Shown piece after piece: positions 42,609 through 51,752 of a stretch of DNA of 64,000 bases (position 1 is its first letter; each line of letters begins with the position of its first letter). The position numbers and the translations under genes were made by a program. The stretch comes from Agrobacterium sp. RAC06. Lineage in GTDB: Bacteria > Pseudomonadota > Alphaproteobacteria > Rhizobiales > Rhizobiaceae. The DNA is taken from assembly GCF_001713475.1 (NCBI RefSeq), contig NZ_CP016499.1:3721501-3785500 (forward strand), read 5' to 3'. The notes beneath the pieces are model-generated. The model worked only from the letters and a program-made list of their open reading frames with translations, ran no database searches and was not told the origin of the DNA.

Positions 42609-43511
42609 ATGCGCAAGATACTGTCCAGCCTGACTGATGGCCGCGGTTTCGATATCGGCCTGATGGCGCTGCCGCTCGCCTTTCTCTTCGTTCTGTCCGG
42701 CTTGCCGTTGCTCTACAACGTGCTGATGAGTTTCCAGGAAGTCGACATGTTCTCGCTCGGGACGTTCTTCCGGCCCTTTGTCGGCTTCAAGAACTATGTC
42801 TCCTTGTTCGCTCAACGCGAGACCTGGCCGATCCTGAGCAACACGGCGATCTTCGTCGTGGCTTCGATCGCCGGGCAGTTCGTTATCGGCTTTGGTCTTG
42901 CTCTTTTCTTCTGGACGAATTTTCCAGGCGCGTCCTGGCTACGCGGTCTCTTTCTCGTCTCCTGGGTCATGCCCGGTCTCGTCGTCGGGGCGATCTGGAA
43001 CTTGATATTGTCGGGTGATTTCGGCGTCTTGAACTACGTCCTGCGGGAAGCAGGCATCATCTCGCAGAACATCTTCTGGCGCTCGGATCCGAACTACTCG
43101 CTCTGGGCCGTGATCATCGCCAATATCTGGCTTGGGACATCCTTCAACATGATCCTGCTTTCCGTCGGTCTTTCCGGTATCCCGAAAGATCTCTACGAGG
43201 CAGCGGAACTGGATGGTGCCAATGTCTGGCAACGGTTCTGGACGATCACGCTGCCGATGATGCGCTCGACCATCGGGGCGATCATCTCGCTCGGGCTGAT
43301 CTTTACCCTGCAGCAGTTCGACCTCTTCGCCGCCATCACATCGGGCGGGCCGAACAATTCGTCCAATGTCGCGCAATACTGGGCCTGGGATCAATCCTTC
43401 CGGCAATATGACTTCGCCCGTGGAGCCACGATCTCTGTCCTGATGATCGTCGTCGTGATGTTCGCTTCGGTGGTCTATGTCCGCTCGACCAAGCAGGAGG
43501 TACGCGGATGA
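42609..43511 (+). CDS. sugar ABC permease, MalF type
   Basis: A 300-residue inner-membrane protein with six membrane segments and EAA loop GIPKDLYEAAELDGANVWQRF. Its partner is the MalG-type permease, overlapping by ATGA. A 138-nt gap precedes it and holds no gene that I can support. Confidence 0.9.
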   Translation: MRKILSSLTDGRGFDIGLMALPLAFLFVLSGLPLLYNVLMSFQEVDMFSLGTFFRPFVGFKNYVSLFAQRETWPILSNTAIFVVASIAGQFVIGFGLALFFWTNFPGASWLRGLFLVSWVMPGLVVGAIWNLILSGDFGVLNYVLREAGIISQNIFWRSDPNYSLWAVIIANIWLGTSFNMILLSVGLSGIPKDLYEAAELDGANVWQRFWTITLPMMRSTIGAIISLGLIFTLQQFDLFAAITSGGPNNSSNVAQYWAWDQSFRQYDFARGATISVLMIVVVMFASVVYVRSTKQEVRG

Positions 43512-44335
43512 GCGAGACCTGGCGCAACCGACTGATGCTGGCGATCGCAATCGTGCTCGCCGCAATCTATCTCTTCCCGCTCTACTGGATGTACATCACC
43601 ACCTTGAAGAGCGGTTCCGCGATGTTCGCCACGCCGCCCAGCTTTTGGCCGTCCGATCCGCAATGGTCGACCTATGCCTATGTCTGGGAGAGCCGCAACC
43701 TTGCCCGCTATATGTGGAATTCGCTGGTCATCGCGTTCGGCGCGGTCGCTCTGATCACGGTTCTCGGAACCGGTTGCGCTTACGTGCTTGCTCGCTATCG
43801 CAACGGATGGATCGATATCGGGCTCTTCCTGATCCTGATGCTGCAGGTGCTGCCGGCCTCCTTGATGATTACCCCCATCTTCGTCGGCTTCTCGCAGCTC
43901 GGCATGCTCGAATACCCGCGTACCGCCGTGATCATCGCGATTGCTGCGAAGAGCATGCCCTTCTTCGTCGTTTTGGTGCGCGCCACTTTCATGAGCGTGC
44001 CGATGGAGCTCGAGGAGGCGGCGCTGGTTGATGGGAATTCGCGGATCGGTGCCTTCTTCCACATCGTTCTGCCGCTCGCGCGCAACGGCATCCTGGTGTC
44101 CGCCATCCTGATCTTCATGCAGGCCTTCGGCGAGTTCGTCTATTCGAAGTCGATCATCCAGGCGGTCGAATACCAACCCGCAAGCGTCGGCCTTAATTCC
44201 TTCATGGGCCCCAATACCAATGAGTGGAACAACATCATGGCCTTTGCCACGATCTATGTGACACCCATCCTTGCCGTTTTTGTTCTCTTGCAGCGCCGGA
44301 TCGTCTCCGGGCTCACGTCTGGAGCTCTCAAATGA
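43508..44335 (+). CDS. sugar ABC permease, MalG type
   Basis: A 275-residue inner-membrane protein with six membrane segments and EAA loop MELEEAALVDGNSRIGAFF. It overlaps the MalF-type gene (ATGA) before it and the ATPase gene after it (ATGA). Confidence 0.9.
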   Translation: MSETWRNRLMLAIAIVLAAIYLFPLYWMYITTLKSGSAMFATPPSFWPSDPQWSTYAYVWESRNLARYMWNSLVIAFGAVALITVLGTGCAYVLARYRNGWIDIGLFLILMLQVLPASLMITPIFVGFSQLGMLEYPRTAVIIAIAAKSMPFFVVLVRATFMSVPMELEEAALVDGNSRIGAFFHIVLPLARNGILVSAILIFMQAFGEFVYSKSIIQAVEYQPASVGLNSFMGPNTNEWNNIMAFATIYVTPILAVFVLLQRRIVSGLTSGALK

Positions 44336-45411
44336 CCCATCAGATCGAATTATCCGGCGTCAACAAATATTACGGCGCCTATCACGCGCTGCGCGACATC
44401 GATCTCAAGATTCGCAAGGGCTCCTTCGTGGCGCTGGTCGGACCGTCCGGTTGCGGCAAGTCTACCTTGCTGCGGTCGCTGGCCGGGCTCGAAAGCATCT
44501 CGGCAGGTGACCTGATCATTGCAGGCGAGCGCATGAATGGCGTACCGCCGCGCAAGCGCGACCTTGCCATGGTCTTCCAGTCCTATGCGCTCTATCCGCA
44601 CATGACGGTTGAAGAGAACCTCACTTATTCACTGCGTATTCGGGGTGTGAAGAAGGCAGAGGCGAAGAAGGCAGCGGAAGAGGTGGCGGCGACGACGGGC
44701 TTGTCCAACCTGTTGCATCGTTATCCGCGCGAGCTCTCCGGCGGCCAGCGCCAGCGCGTGGCGATGAGCCGGGCGATCATCCGGCATCCCAAAGCGTTTC
44801 TGTTCGATGAGCCGTTGTCCAATCTCGATGCCGCCCTTCGCGTGCACATGCGCAAGGAAATCCGGTCGTTGCATGACCGGCTAGGTGCCACCTCCGTCTA
44901 TGTCACCCATGACCAGATCGAGGCGATGACCATGGCCGATCACGTCGTCGTCATGCGGCATGGCGTGATCGAGCAGCAGGGGCCTCCGCTCGAGCTCTAC
45001 GATCGGCCGGTCAACAAGTTCGTTGCCGGCTTCATCGGTTCGCCGGCGATGAACTTCATCCCGGCCAAGGTGGGTGCCGATGGGCGGTCTCTGGTTTTCG
45101 AACTCGGCAATCCACAATTCGTGACCCTGGATCGGCCTCTGCCAACAGCCTCAAAGCTGATTGTCGGCCTGCGGCCAGAGCATCTCAGGCTGGTTCAGGA
45201 AGCAGACGCACAGATCCGACTGCCGGTCGGTGTCGTCGAGAGCACGGGCTCAATGACCTATATCACGTCTTCCACGACACCCGAGATCAACGTGGTCGTG
45301 ACGGATCGTCAGCCTCTCAGGTCGGGCGAGATGATGTCGCTTGGCTTCGATCCGGCGCATCTGCACCTGTTCGATGCCGACAGCGAACGACGGATCGATA
45401 TCGCCGGCTGA
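44332..45411 (+). CDS. sugar ABC ATPase, UgpC/MsmK type
   Basis: A 359-residue ATPase with Walker A GPSGCGKST, signature ELSGGQRQRVAMSRAI, Walker B AFLFDEPLSNLDAAL and H-loop YVTHDQIEAMTMADHV, plus a C-terminal TOBE domain. ATG overlaps the permease TGA. It completes the LacI-controlled operon, which ends 9 nt from the convergent glutamine synthetase gene. Confidence 0.92.
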   Translation: MTHQIELSGVNKYYGAYHALRDIDLKIRKGSFVALVGPSGCGKSTLLRSLAGLESISAGDLIIAGERMNGVPPRKRDLAMVFQSYALYPHMTVEENLTYSLRIRGVKKAEAKKAAEEVAATTGLSNLLHRYPRELSGGQRQRVAMSRAIIRHPKAFLFDEPLSNLDAALRVHMRKEIRSLHDRLGATSVYVTHDQIEAMTMADHVVVMRHGVIEQQGPPLELYDRPVNKFVAGFIGSPAMNFIPAKVGADGRSLVFELGNPQFVTLDRPLPTASKLIVGLRPEHLRLVQEADAQIRLPVGVVESTGSMTYITSSTTPEINVVVTDRQPLRSGEMMSLGFDPAHLHLFDADSERRIDIAG

Positions 45412-45420
45412 TCCAGAGCG

Positions 45421-46728
45421 TCAGACGTCCAGTGTCGTCTGGCGCTCCCAGGCCGTGAAGTGCCCGCAATAGCTGTTCCACTCGTCATGCTTGAGCTTGA
45501 GATAGGCGTCTGAGAATTCAGACCCAAGCGCTGCTTTCAACACGTCGTCCAGTTCAAAGGCTCGTAGGGCATCGAGGAGGTTCAGCGGTAGCCGGGGCGC
45601 ATCCTTCACCGTATGGCCGTCGCGGTACATGTCGATGTCGTAATGCGGGCCGGGATCGGCGTTGCTCTTGAGCCCGCTCAAGCCTGCCGCGATGATGATC
45701 GACTGCAACAGGTACGGGTTTACGGCGCCGTCTGGCAGGCGCAGCTCGAAGCGGCCAGGACCGGGTACGCGCACCATGTGCGTGCGATTGTTGCCGGTCC
45801 AGGTGACGGTGTTCGGTGCCCAGGTGGCGCCGGAGACAGTGCGCGGGGCGTTGATGCGCTTGTAGGAATTGACCGTCGGATTGGTGATCGCGGCGAGTGC
45901 CGAGGCGTGTTTCATGATGCCGCCAAGGAAGGTCTTGCCCTTGGCCGACAGGCCGAAAGGCATGTTCTTGTCGGCGAAGGCATTCACCTTGCCATCGATG
46001 TCCCAGACCGAGATATGCGCATGGCAACCGTTGCCAGTGAGACCCTTGAAGGGTTTCGGCATGAAGGTGGCGCGCAGCCCGTGTTTCTCGGCGACCGACT
46101 TCACCATGAACTTGAAGAAGGAATGCTTGTCGGCCGTCTTCAGCGCGTCGTCATACTCCCAGTTCATCTCGAACTGGCCGTTCGCATCTTCGTGGTCGTT
46201 CTGGTAGGGCTTCCAGCCGAGCTCCAGCATGTGGTCGCAGATCTCGGCGATCACATCATAGCGGCGCATCAGCGCCTGCTGGTCGTAACAGGGCTTTTCG
46301 GCCCTGTCGTATTCATCCGAGATCGTCTCGCCGTCTGGAGAGATCAGGAAGAATTCCGGTTCGACGCCGGTTTTCACGCGCAGACCCAGATCTGCCGCTT
46401 CCGCGACCAGGCGCTTGAGCATGACGCGCGGCGCCTGAGCGACCGGTTCGTCTTCCATCATGCAATCGGCGGCAACCCAGGCGACCTCAGGCTTCCATGG
46501 GAGCTGGATGACGGAAGAGGCATCCGGAATGGCGAAAAGGTCGGGATGGGCCGGCGTCAGATCGAGCCAAGCGGCAAATCCCGCGAAACCGGCGCCGTCC
46601 TTCTGCATCTCTGCGATCGCCTGTGCCGGGACCAGCTTGGCACGCTGGGCGCCGAAGAGATCGGAGAAGCTGATCATGAAGTATTTGATGCCTCGCTCCG
46701 CAGCGAAGCCTGCCAGATCCTGTGTCAC
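45421..46728 (-). CDS. glnT: type III-like glutamine synthetase (GlnT / GmaS family)
   Basis: A 435-residue ATP-dependent amide ligase: beta-grasp (about 10-95), then the catalytic barrel with GVEPEFFLI, DANGQFEMNWEYDD (Mn ligands Glu), GNGCHAHIS (His), NRTHMVRVPGPGRFELRLPD. Length and neighbours fit both GlnT of rhizobia and gamma-glutamylmethylamide synthetase GmaS, which uses methylamine instead of ammonia. It follows glxBCD homologues, which correspond to mgsABC, on the same strand but after a strong terminator. GTG start with AGGGG upstream. Which amine it uses is open. Confidence 0.85.
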   Translation of the reverse strand: MTQDLAGFAAERGIKYFMISFSDLFGAQRAKLVPAQAIAEMQKDGAGFAGFAAWLDLTPAHPDLFAIPDASSVIQLPWKPEVAWVAADCMMEDEPVAQAPRVMLKRLVAEAADLGLRVKTGVEPEFFLISPDGETISDEYDRAEKPCYDQQALMRRYDVIAEICDHMLELGWKPYQNDHEDANGQFEMNWEYDDALKTADKHSFFKFMVKSVAEKHGLRATFMPKPFKGLTGNGCHAHISVWDIDGKVNAFADKNMPFGLSAKGKTFLGGIMKHASALAAITNPTVNSYKRINAPRTVSGATWAPNTVTWTGNNRTHMVRVPGPGRFELRLPDGAVNPYLLQSIIIAAGLSGLKSNADPGPHYDIDMYRDGHTVKDAPRLPLNLLDALRAFELDDVLKAALGSEFSDAYLKLKHDEWNSYCGHFTAWERQTTLDV

Positions 46729-46767
46729 GTCGTTCCCCTGTTTTTATGGATTGAGACACATGTGTTG

Positions 46768-46806
46768 AAAAACAATGGCCGCATCCGTGGGATCAGGATG
46801 CGGCCA
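46768..46806 (-). terminator. terminator between glxD and glnT
   Basis: On the minus strand TGGCCGCATCC and GGATGCGGCCA form a perfect 11-bp stem around 9 nt, followed by TTGTTTTT. It lies just after the glxD stop. An ACACATGTGT palindrome (46756-46765) sits between it and glnT, so glnT may have its own control or be reached by read-through. Confidence 0.88.
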
Positions 46807-46815
46807 TCAGGGCTT

Positions 46816-48144
46816 TTAAAAACCTCCCTTGCCGGGATACCAGCTGGTGCCGGCGAGGGGCACCTGGGCCATGGCGGCAGCCTCCATCGTCAGTGCGCAG
46901 AGATCCTCCGGCTCCAGATTGTGCAGCTTGTTCTTGCCGCAGGCACGGGCGATCGTTTGCGCTTCCAGCGTCATGACCTTCAGGTAGTTGGCAAGGCGGC
47001 GACCTGCGGCGACCGGATCGAGGCGTGAGGCGAGCTCTGGATCCTGGGTGGTAATGCCGGCCGGGTCCTTGCCTTCGTGCCAGTCGTCATAGGCCCCGGC
47101 CGTGGTGCCCAGCTTCTGGTATTCCTCTTCCCACTTCGGGTCATTGTCGCCGATGGCGACCAGCGCTGCCGTGCCGATCGAGACGACGTCTGCACCGAGC
47201 GCCAAGGCCTTCGCCACATCAGCGCCCGAGCGGATGCCGCCGGAGATGATCAACTGCACCTTGCGGTGCATGCCGAGGTCCTGCAGTGCCTGAACGGCCG
47301 GGCGGATACAGGCGAGCGTCGGCATGCCGACATTTTCGATGAAGACGTCCTGCGTCGCCGCCGTTCCGCCCTGCATGCCGTCGAGCACGACGACATCGGC
47401 GCCAGCCTTCACGGCAAGAGCGGTGTCGTAATAGGGGCGGGCGCCGCCGACCTTCACATAGATCGGCTTTTCCCAATCGGTGATTTCGCGCAGTTCGAGG
47501 ATCTTGATCTCGAGATCGTCGGGGCCGGTCCAGTCTGGGTGGCGGCAGGCGGAGCGCTGGTCGATGCCCATCGGCAGGTTGCGCATCTGGGCAACGCGGT
47601 CGGAGATCTTCTGGCCGAGCAGCATGCCGCCGCCGCCGGGCTTCGCCCCCTGACCGACCACGATTTCGATCGCATCGGCGCGGCGCAGATCCTTCGGATT
47701 CATGCCGTAGCGGGAGGGAAGATACTGGTAGACCAGCTTTTCGGAATGGCCGCGTTCCTCATCGGTCATGCCGCCGTCGCCCGTCGTGGTTGAGGTGCCT
47801 GCGAGTGTTGCGCCGCGTCCCAAGGCTTCCTTGGCATTGCCGGAGAGGGCGCCGAAGCTCATGCCGGCAATGGTGATCGGGATCTTCAGCTCGATCGGTT
47901 TCTTGGCAAAGCGGGTGCCGAGGACCACCGAGGTATCGCACTTCTCGCGGTAACCTTCGAGCGGATAGCGGGAGATGGATGCACCGAGGAACAGCAGGTC
48001 ATCGAAATGCGGCACCTTGCGCTTCGTGCCGCCGCCTCTGATGTCATAGATGCCGGTAGCTGCCGCTCGGCGGATTTCGGCGAGTGTGTGGTCATCGAAA
48101 GTGGCGGACTTGCGCGGCGGGGTGAAGGGGTTGTGGTAGCTCAT
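46816..48144 (-). CDS. glxD: glutamate synthase-like FMN protein (GlxD / MgsC)
   Basis: A 442-residue FMN-binding (alpha/beta)8 protein homologous to the glutamate synthase catalytic domain; the length equals that of MgsC of N-methylglutamate synthase. FMN-binding features are TIAGMSFGALSGNAKEALG, VKVGGARPYYDTALAVKAGA (read in parts) and LIISGGIRSGADVAKALALGAD; a 3Fe-4S-type Cys cluster is near the end (ARACGKNKLHNLEPEDLCALT). With GlxB and GlxC it should form one three-chain enzyme. Confidence 0.88.
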   Translation of the reverse strand: MSYHNPFTPPRKSATFDDHTLAEIRRAAATGIYDIRGGGTKRKVPHFDDLLFLGASISRYPLEGYREKCDTSVVLGTRFAKKPIELKIPITIAGMSFGALSGNAKEALGRGATLAGTSTTTGDGGMTDEERGHSEKLVYQYLPSRYGMNPKDLRRADAIEIVVGQGAKPGGGGMLLGQKISDRVAQMRNLPMGIDQRSACRHPDWTGPDDLEIKILELREITDWEKPIYVKVGGARPYYDTALAVKAGADVVVLDGMQGGTAATQDVFIENVGMPTLACIRPAVQALQDLGMHRKVQLIISGGIRSGADVAKALALGADVVSIGTAALVAIGDNDPKWEEEYQKLGTTAGAYDDWHEGKDPAGITTQDPELASRLDPVAAGRRLANYLKVMTLEAQTIARACGKNKLHNLEPEDLCALTMEAAAMAQVPLAGTSWYPGKGGF

Positions 48145-48159
48145 CAGCTTTTCCTCGCC

Positions 48160-48846
48160 TCAATACGCGTCGGCATTGTCGATGTTGAAATTGTAGAGCT
48201 TGCGGGCCGAGCCGTAGCGCTTGAACTCTTCGGGTTGCACGTCGCTCACGCCGGCCTTGGTCAGCAGTTCGGCGAGCTTTTCGAGATGTTCGGCGCGCAT
48301 TTCCTTTTCGATGCAATCGGCGCCGAGGCTTTTCACCGAGCCGCGTACGAAAAGTTTCGCTTCATAGATGCTGTCGCCCAGGGCCTCACCCGCATCGCCG
48401 CAGACGACGAGGTGGCCGGACTGGCCCATGAAGGCCGACATGTGGCCGATCGAGCCGTGCACGACGATATCGATGCCCTTCATCGAGATGCCGCAGCGGG
48501 AGGCGGCATTGCCCTTGATGACGAGCAGGCCGCCGCGACCGGTGGCGCCAGCATATTGCGAGGCGTCGCCCTCGATCACCACCGTGCCGGACATCATGTT
48601 TTCAGCCACGCCAGGACCAGCCGAGCCATGGATGGTGACGGTGCCACCGTCATTCATGCCGGCGCAGTAATAGCCGACCGATCCCTTCACCTCGACGGTG
48701 ACAGGCGCATCGATGCCGACGGCAACAGCATGATGGCCACGCGGGTTCACCACCTCGAATTCGAGGTCGTTTGCGCCGGTGCCGAGATTGTGGAGCGCGC
48801 TGTTCAACTCGCGAAGCGGGGTATGGGAGAGATCGAAGATTGGCAT
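48160..48846 (-). CDS. glxC: glutamate synthase GXGXG-domain protein (GlxC / MgsB)
   Basis: A 228-residue right-handed beta-helix protein made of repeated G-x-x-G-x-x-x-G motifs (MNDGGTVTIHGSAGPGVAENM, GDASQYAGATGRGGLLVIKG and similar), as in the C-terminal GXGXG domain of glutamate synthase. It has a structural role in the MgsABC/GlxBCD complex. It starts 27 nt after the GlxB stop and ends 16 nt before glxD. Confidence 0.9.
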   Translation of the reverse strand: MPIFDLSHTPLRELNSALHNLGTGANDLEFEVVNPRGHHAVAVGIDAPVTVEVKGSVGYYCAGMNDGGTVTIHGSAGPGVAENMMSGTVVIEGDASQYAGATGRGGLLVIKGNAASRCGISMKGIDIVVHGSIGHMSAFMGQSGHLVVCGDAGEALGDSIYEAKLFVRGSVKSLGADCIEKEMRAEHLEKLAELLTKAGVSDVQPEEFKRYGSARKLYNFNIDNADAY

Positions 48847-48872
48847 TGTGCAAGCTTTCTCGGTGTCGCGGT

Positions 48873-49778
48873 TCAGGCGGCCTTTTCATGGTCCCAGAAA
48901 TAGACGGTCGCCGGTTCCGGCTCCCAGACGCGGGCGGTCTCGATGCCCGGCAGGTTGACCAGGGCGCGGTATTCCGAGCCGAAGGCGACATACTGGTCGG
49001 TCTCGGCCATGACGGCTGGCTTGCAGGCGATCGGGTCGCGCACGACGCCGAAACCGGTCTTGGTCCCGACAACGAAGGTGAAGAAGCCATCGAGATCATC
49101 AAGCGCACCGGTCAGTGCTTGCCCCAAATCCTTGCCCTTTGCCATTTCTGCCGTGAGATAGGCCGCTGCCACTTCGCTATCGTTCTCGGTCTCGAAGGAC
49201 ATGCCTTCGCGGATCAACTCGCGGCGCAGATTGTTGTGGTTCGACAACGAGCCGTTGTGCACGAGGCATTGGTCTGCGCCTGTCGAAAAGGGGTGGGCGC
49301 CGAGCGTGGTGACAGCACTCTCGGTGGCCATACGGGTATGGCCGATACCGTGGGTGCCACCCATGGTACGCACACCGAAGCGCTGCACGACGTCCTTGGG
49401 AAGGCCGACTTCCTTGAAGATCTCGACGCTTTCGCCGGAGCCCATAATGCGGACGTGAGGGCGGATTTCGGCAAGGGCCGCGCGGATCTCGGTCAACTGG
49501 GCTGCACGGATCGAAATGACCGCGTGAGTGCTCTTGAGGGAGACGGCTGCGTCGATCCCCGCCTTGGCCAGATCTTCGGCGAGGCCCGTAAAATCACTTT
49601 CCGGCGTGGCGGACTGGATCGTGACCTTGGCGGTCTTGCCGTCGACGCCGCCATAGATGGCGATGCCGGCCGAGTCCGGTCCTCGGTCGGTCATGATGAT
49701 CAGCATGTCCGAGAGGAGGTCGCCGAGCCGGGGCTCCAGCGCCTTGTCCTTGAGAAACAGACCTACAATGCCGCACAT
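48873..49778 (-). CDS. glxB: class II glutamine amidotransferase (GlxB / MgsA)
   Basis: A 301-residue N-terminal-nucleophile amidotransferase. Starting at MCGIVGLF puts the catalytic Cys at position 2, as the class requires; GGAGGG is 7 nt upstream, so I prefer 49778 to the earlier ATG at 49793. Further family marks are THGIGHTRMATES and DQCLVHNGSLSNHNNLRREL. It would supply or exchange the amino group in the GlxBCD complex. It is the first gene of glxBCD, upstream of glnT. Confidence 0.9.
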   Translation of the reverse strand: MCGIVGLFLKDKALEPRLGDLLSDMLIIMTDRGPDSAGIAIYGGVDGKTAKVTIQSATPESDFTGLAEDLAKAGIDAAVSLKSTHAVISIRAAQLTEIRAALAEIRPHVRIMGSGESVEIFKEVGLPKDVVQRFGVRTMGGTHGIGHTRMATESAVTTLGAHPFSTGADQCLVHNGSLSNHNNLRRELIREGMSFETENDSEVAAAYLTAEMAKGKDLGQALTGALDDLDGFFTFVVGTKTGFGVVRDPIACKPAVMAETDQYVAFGSEYRALVNLPGIETARVWEPEPATVYFWDHEKAA

Positions 49779-49867
49779 CGCCACGCCCTCCAAAGTCTCT
49801 GGAGAAAGGGCTAGCAGCGGCGATCACGAAAATCAATCGAAGGGAATAAAGTTTTCCTGTTGGGCAA

Positions 49868-50527
49868 CTATCGGTGTTGTGGATAGGAGATGATCGAGAG
49901 GTAGCGCGCCGGCAGGCTTACGAGCTCTTCCGGGCCGTGCGGGGCGTCGGCGTCGAAGAAGAGGCTATCGCCTGCCTGCATCCGGTAGAGGCTATCCCCG
50001 TGGCGATAAACTACTTCGCCCTCCAGCATGTAGAGGAACTCCATGCCTTCGTGCTGGAAAGTCGGAAAGACGTCCGATTCCGCGTTCAGCGTGATCAGAT
50101 AGGGCTCGACGACGACGCCCGAGGTGTTGTTTTCGATATGGCCAAGCAGGCTGTAATGATGTCCGGCGCGGGTTCCCCGGCGCTCCAGGTTCACGCCTTC
50201 GCCCGCCTTGACGAAGCTCGCCGATTTCGGCTCCTCGAAGCCACGGAAGAAGGCGGTGATCGGCATTCCCAGCGCCTTGGACAGCGCCTGAAGGGTGGTC
50301 AGCGAAGGCGATATATTGCCGTTCTCGATCTTTGAGAGCATGCCGACCGACATGCCCGTTGCCGCGGCGAGATCGGCAACTGTTATACCGAGCTTCTTGC
50401 GATAGGTGCGCACCTCATGGCCAATCGCCATTTCGAGATTGTTGGCGCGGGGCTCGCGTACGGCATGGGGATCCTGCGTCAGCGCCGGCTTCAGGCCGTT
50501 CGCCGGTGTCTTGGTTGTCTTTGCCAT
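49868..50527 (-). CDS. XRE-family regulator with cupin domain
   Basis: A 219-residue regulator: a helix-turn-helix (about 30-90: VADLAAATGMSVGMLSKIENG, SLTTLQALSKALG) and a C-terminal cupin (about 140-215: FPTFQHEGMEFLYMLEGEVVYRHG in two parts, GDSLFFDADAPHG). Such proteins bind small amines, amino acids or sugars. Start at 50527 follows GAGGAGG. It is directly upstream of and in line with glxBCD. An imperfect palindrome GGAATAAAGTTTTCC (49843-49857) lies between them and is a candidate site. Confidence 0.88.
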   Translation of the reverse strand: MAKTTKTPANGLKPALTQDPHAVREPRANNLEMAIGHEVRTYRKKLGITVADLAAATGMSVGMLSKIENGNISPSLTTLQALSKALGMPITAFFRGFEEPKSASFVKAGEGVNLERRGTRAGHHYSLLGHIENNTSGVVVEPYLITLNAESDVFPTFQHEGMEFLYMLEGEVVYRHGDSLYRMQAGDSLFFDADAPHGPEELVSLPARYLSIISYPQHR

Positions 50528-50608
50528 GGATCCTCCTCGCACTCCGCCGATTTTACCTGATGCTGTAACGGATTCTGCGCCGCTGCCCAATGGGCGAAGA
50601 GCAGGCGG

Positions 50609-51655
50609 TCACAGTCCGACAAAGACCAGGACGGCGAGCACGATTGCCGCCAGGAAGACGGTGTCGGCAACCAGCAGGCCTATCGCCCGTCCGCCGATCT
50701 TGAAAACCTCGGGCAGGGAGGTCTTCACACCGACGGCGGCGATTGCCACGAGCAGCGCCCAGCGTGAGACCATGCCCGCCCAGTCGCCGACCACGGGTGG
50801 GATGCTGACGAGCGAGTTCAAGGCAGCCAGCAATAGGAATGCGACCACGAAGCCAGGCAGGAGGGGCGGGCGCTTGACGTCGCCGGAGACCGTGCGGCGG
50901 AAGGCGAGTGCGGCGACCAGCACGACTGGGGCCAGCATAGTCACACGGATGAGCTTCACGAAAACCGCTGTCTCGCCTGCAGGGACGGAGACCGAGAAAC
51001 CGGCGCCTGCGACTTGAGCGACGTCATGGATCGTCGAGCCCAGAAAGATACCGGTCTGGTGGTCGTCGAGACCCGCAAGGCTTGCCAGGATCGGGTAGAA
51101 GATCATGGCGAGCGTCGACAGCATGGTGACGCCGATGACCGTGAAGACCATCTGCTGGTCGGCTTCCTTGCTGCGGTTTCCAAGCGTCGCGGAGATCGCA
51201 AGGGCTGCCGAGGCGCCGCATATGGCGACCGCGCCGCCCGTCAGCACGCCGAACTGTGTGCCTTGGCCAGAGAGGCGCGAGGCGAGGATGCCGAAGAGGA
51301 TGGTGAGCAAGACTGCGCCAACGATCATGACGATCACCGCAGCACCCAGTTCGGCGAACATCGCGACACTCACCCTGAGGCCGAGCAACGCAATGCCCAC
51401 CCGCAGCACCGTGCGCGACGCGAAGTCCAAGCCTGCTGCCGTCTTCGGATCTTCTGCAAGGAAGTGCAAGGCCAGCCCGATCAGGATCGCCAGCAGCATG
51501 GCCGGTGCGCCGTAATGTTCAGACAGAAAGGCGGATGCGAGAGCGATCAAGACCGTGACGGACAGACCGGGAAACAAGGCTTGCCAGCGCTCGCGCAGGG
51601 TCAAGGGGCGGCTGTCCCGCTCCTGCTTGGGCGAGGCAATGGACGGGTCTGGCAT
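50609..51655 (-). CDS. YeiH/UPF0324-family membrane protein, putative sulfate/sulfite exporter
   Basis: A 348-residue inner-membrane protein with about ten membrane segments and the family blocks GLRVSVAMFAELGA, GGAVAICGASAALAI and SQVGTxxLDDHQTGIFLGSTIHDVAQV-like (SLAGLDDHQTG, GSTIHDVAQVAGAG). The family is annotated as putative sulfate exporters; direct evidence is limited. It lies next to a TRAP importer and a desulfonating monooxygenase set, where export of released sulfite or sulfate would be needed. GAGGTG precedes the ATG. Confidence 0.78.
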   Translation of the reverse strand: MPDPSIASPKQERDSRPLTLRERWQALFPGLSVTVLIALASAFLSEHYGAPAMLLAILIGLALHFLAEDPKTAAGLDFASRTVLRVGIALLGLRVSVAMFAELGAAVIVMIVGAVLLTILFGILASRLSGQGTQFGVLTGGAVAICGASAALAISATLGNRSKEADQQMVFTVIGVTMLSTLAMIFYPILASLAGLDDHQTGIFLGSTIHDVAQVAGAGFSVSVPAGETAVFVKLIRVTMLAPVVLVAALAFRRTVSGDVKRPPLLPGFVVAFLLLAALNSLVSIPPVVGDWAGMVSRWALLVAIAAVGVKTSLPEVFKIGGRAIGLLVADTVFLAAIVLAVLVFVGL

Positions 51656-51717
51656 GGATCACCTCTGGTAGAGCGCCCCGTGCATGGTGGTATCAGATGA
51701 TGCGGAGGGCGGAATGA

Positions 51718-51745
51718 AGGGATGCGCGGCGTACCGCGCATCCCT
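51718..51745 (-). terminator. stem-loop terminator of the TRAP operon
   Basis: AGGGATGCGCGG-CGTA-CCGCGCATCCCT is a perfect 12-bp stem with a 4-nt loop, 8 nt past the TRAP binding-protein stop. The T-run is weak, so it may attenuate rather than stop transcription entirely before the YeiH-type gene. Confidence 0.65.
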
Positions 51746-51752
51746 GATGTCG

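Noticed and set aside
45613..47028. Open plus-strand frame of 471 codons opposite glnT and glxD
   Set aside because: It crosses a strong terminator and two real genes and has no recognisable domain.
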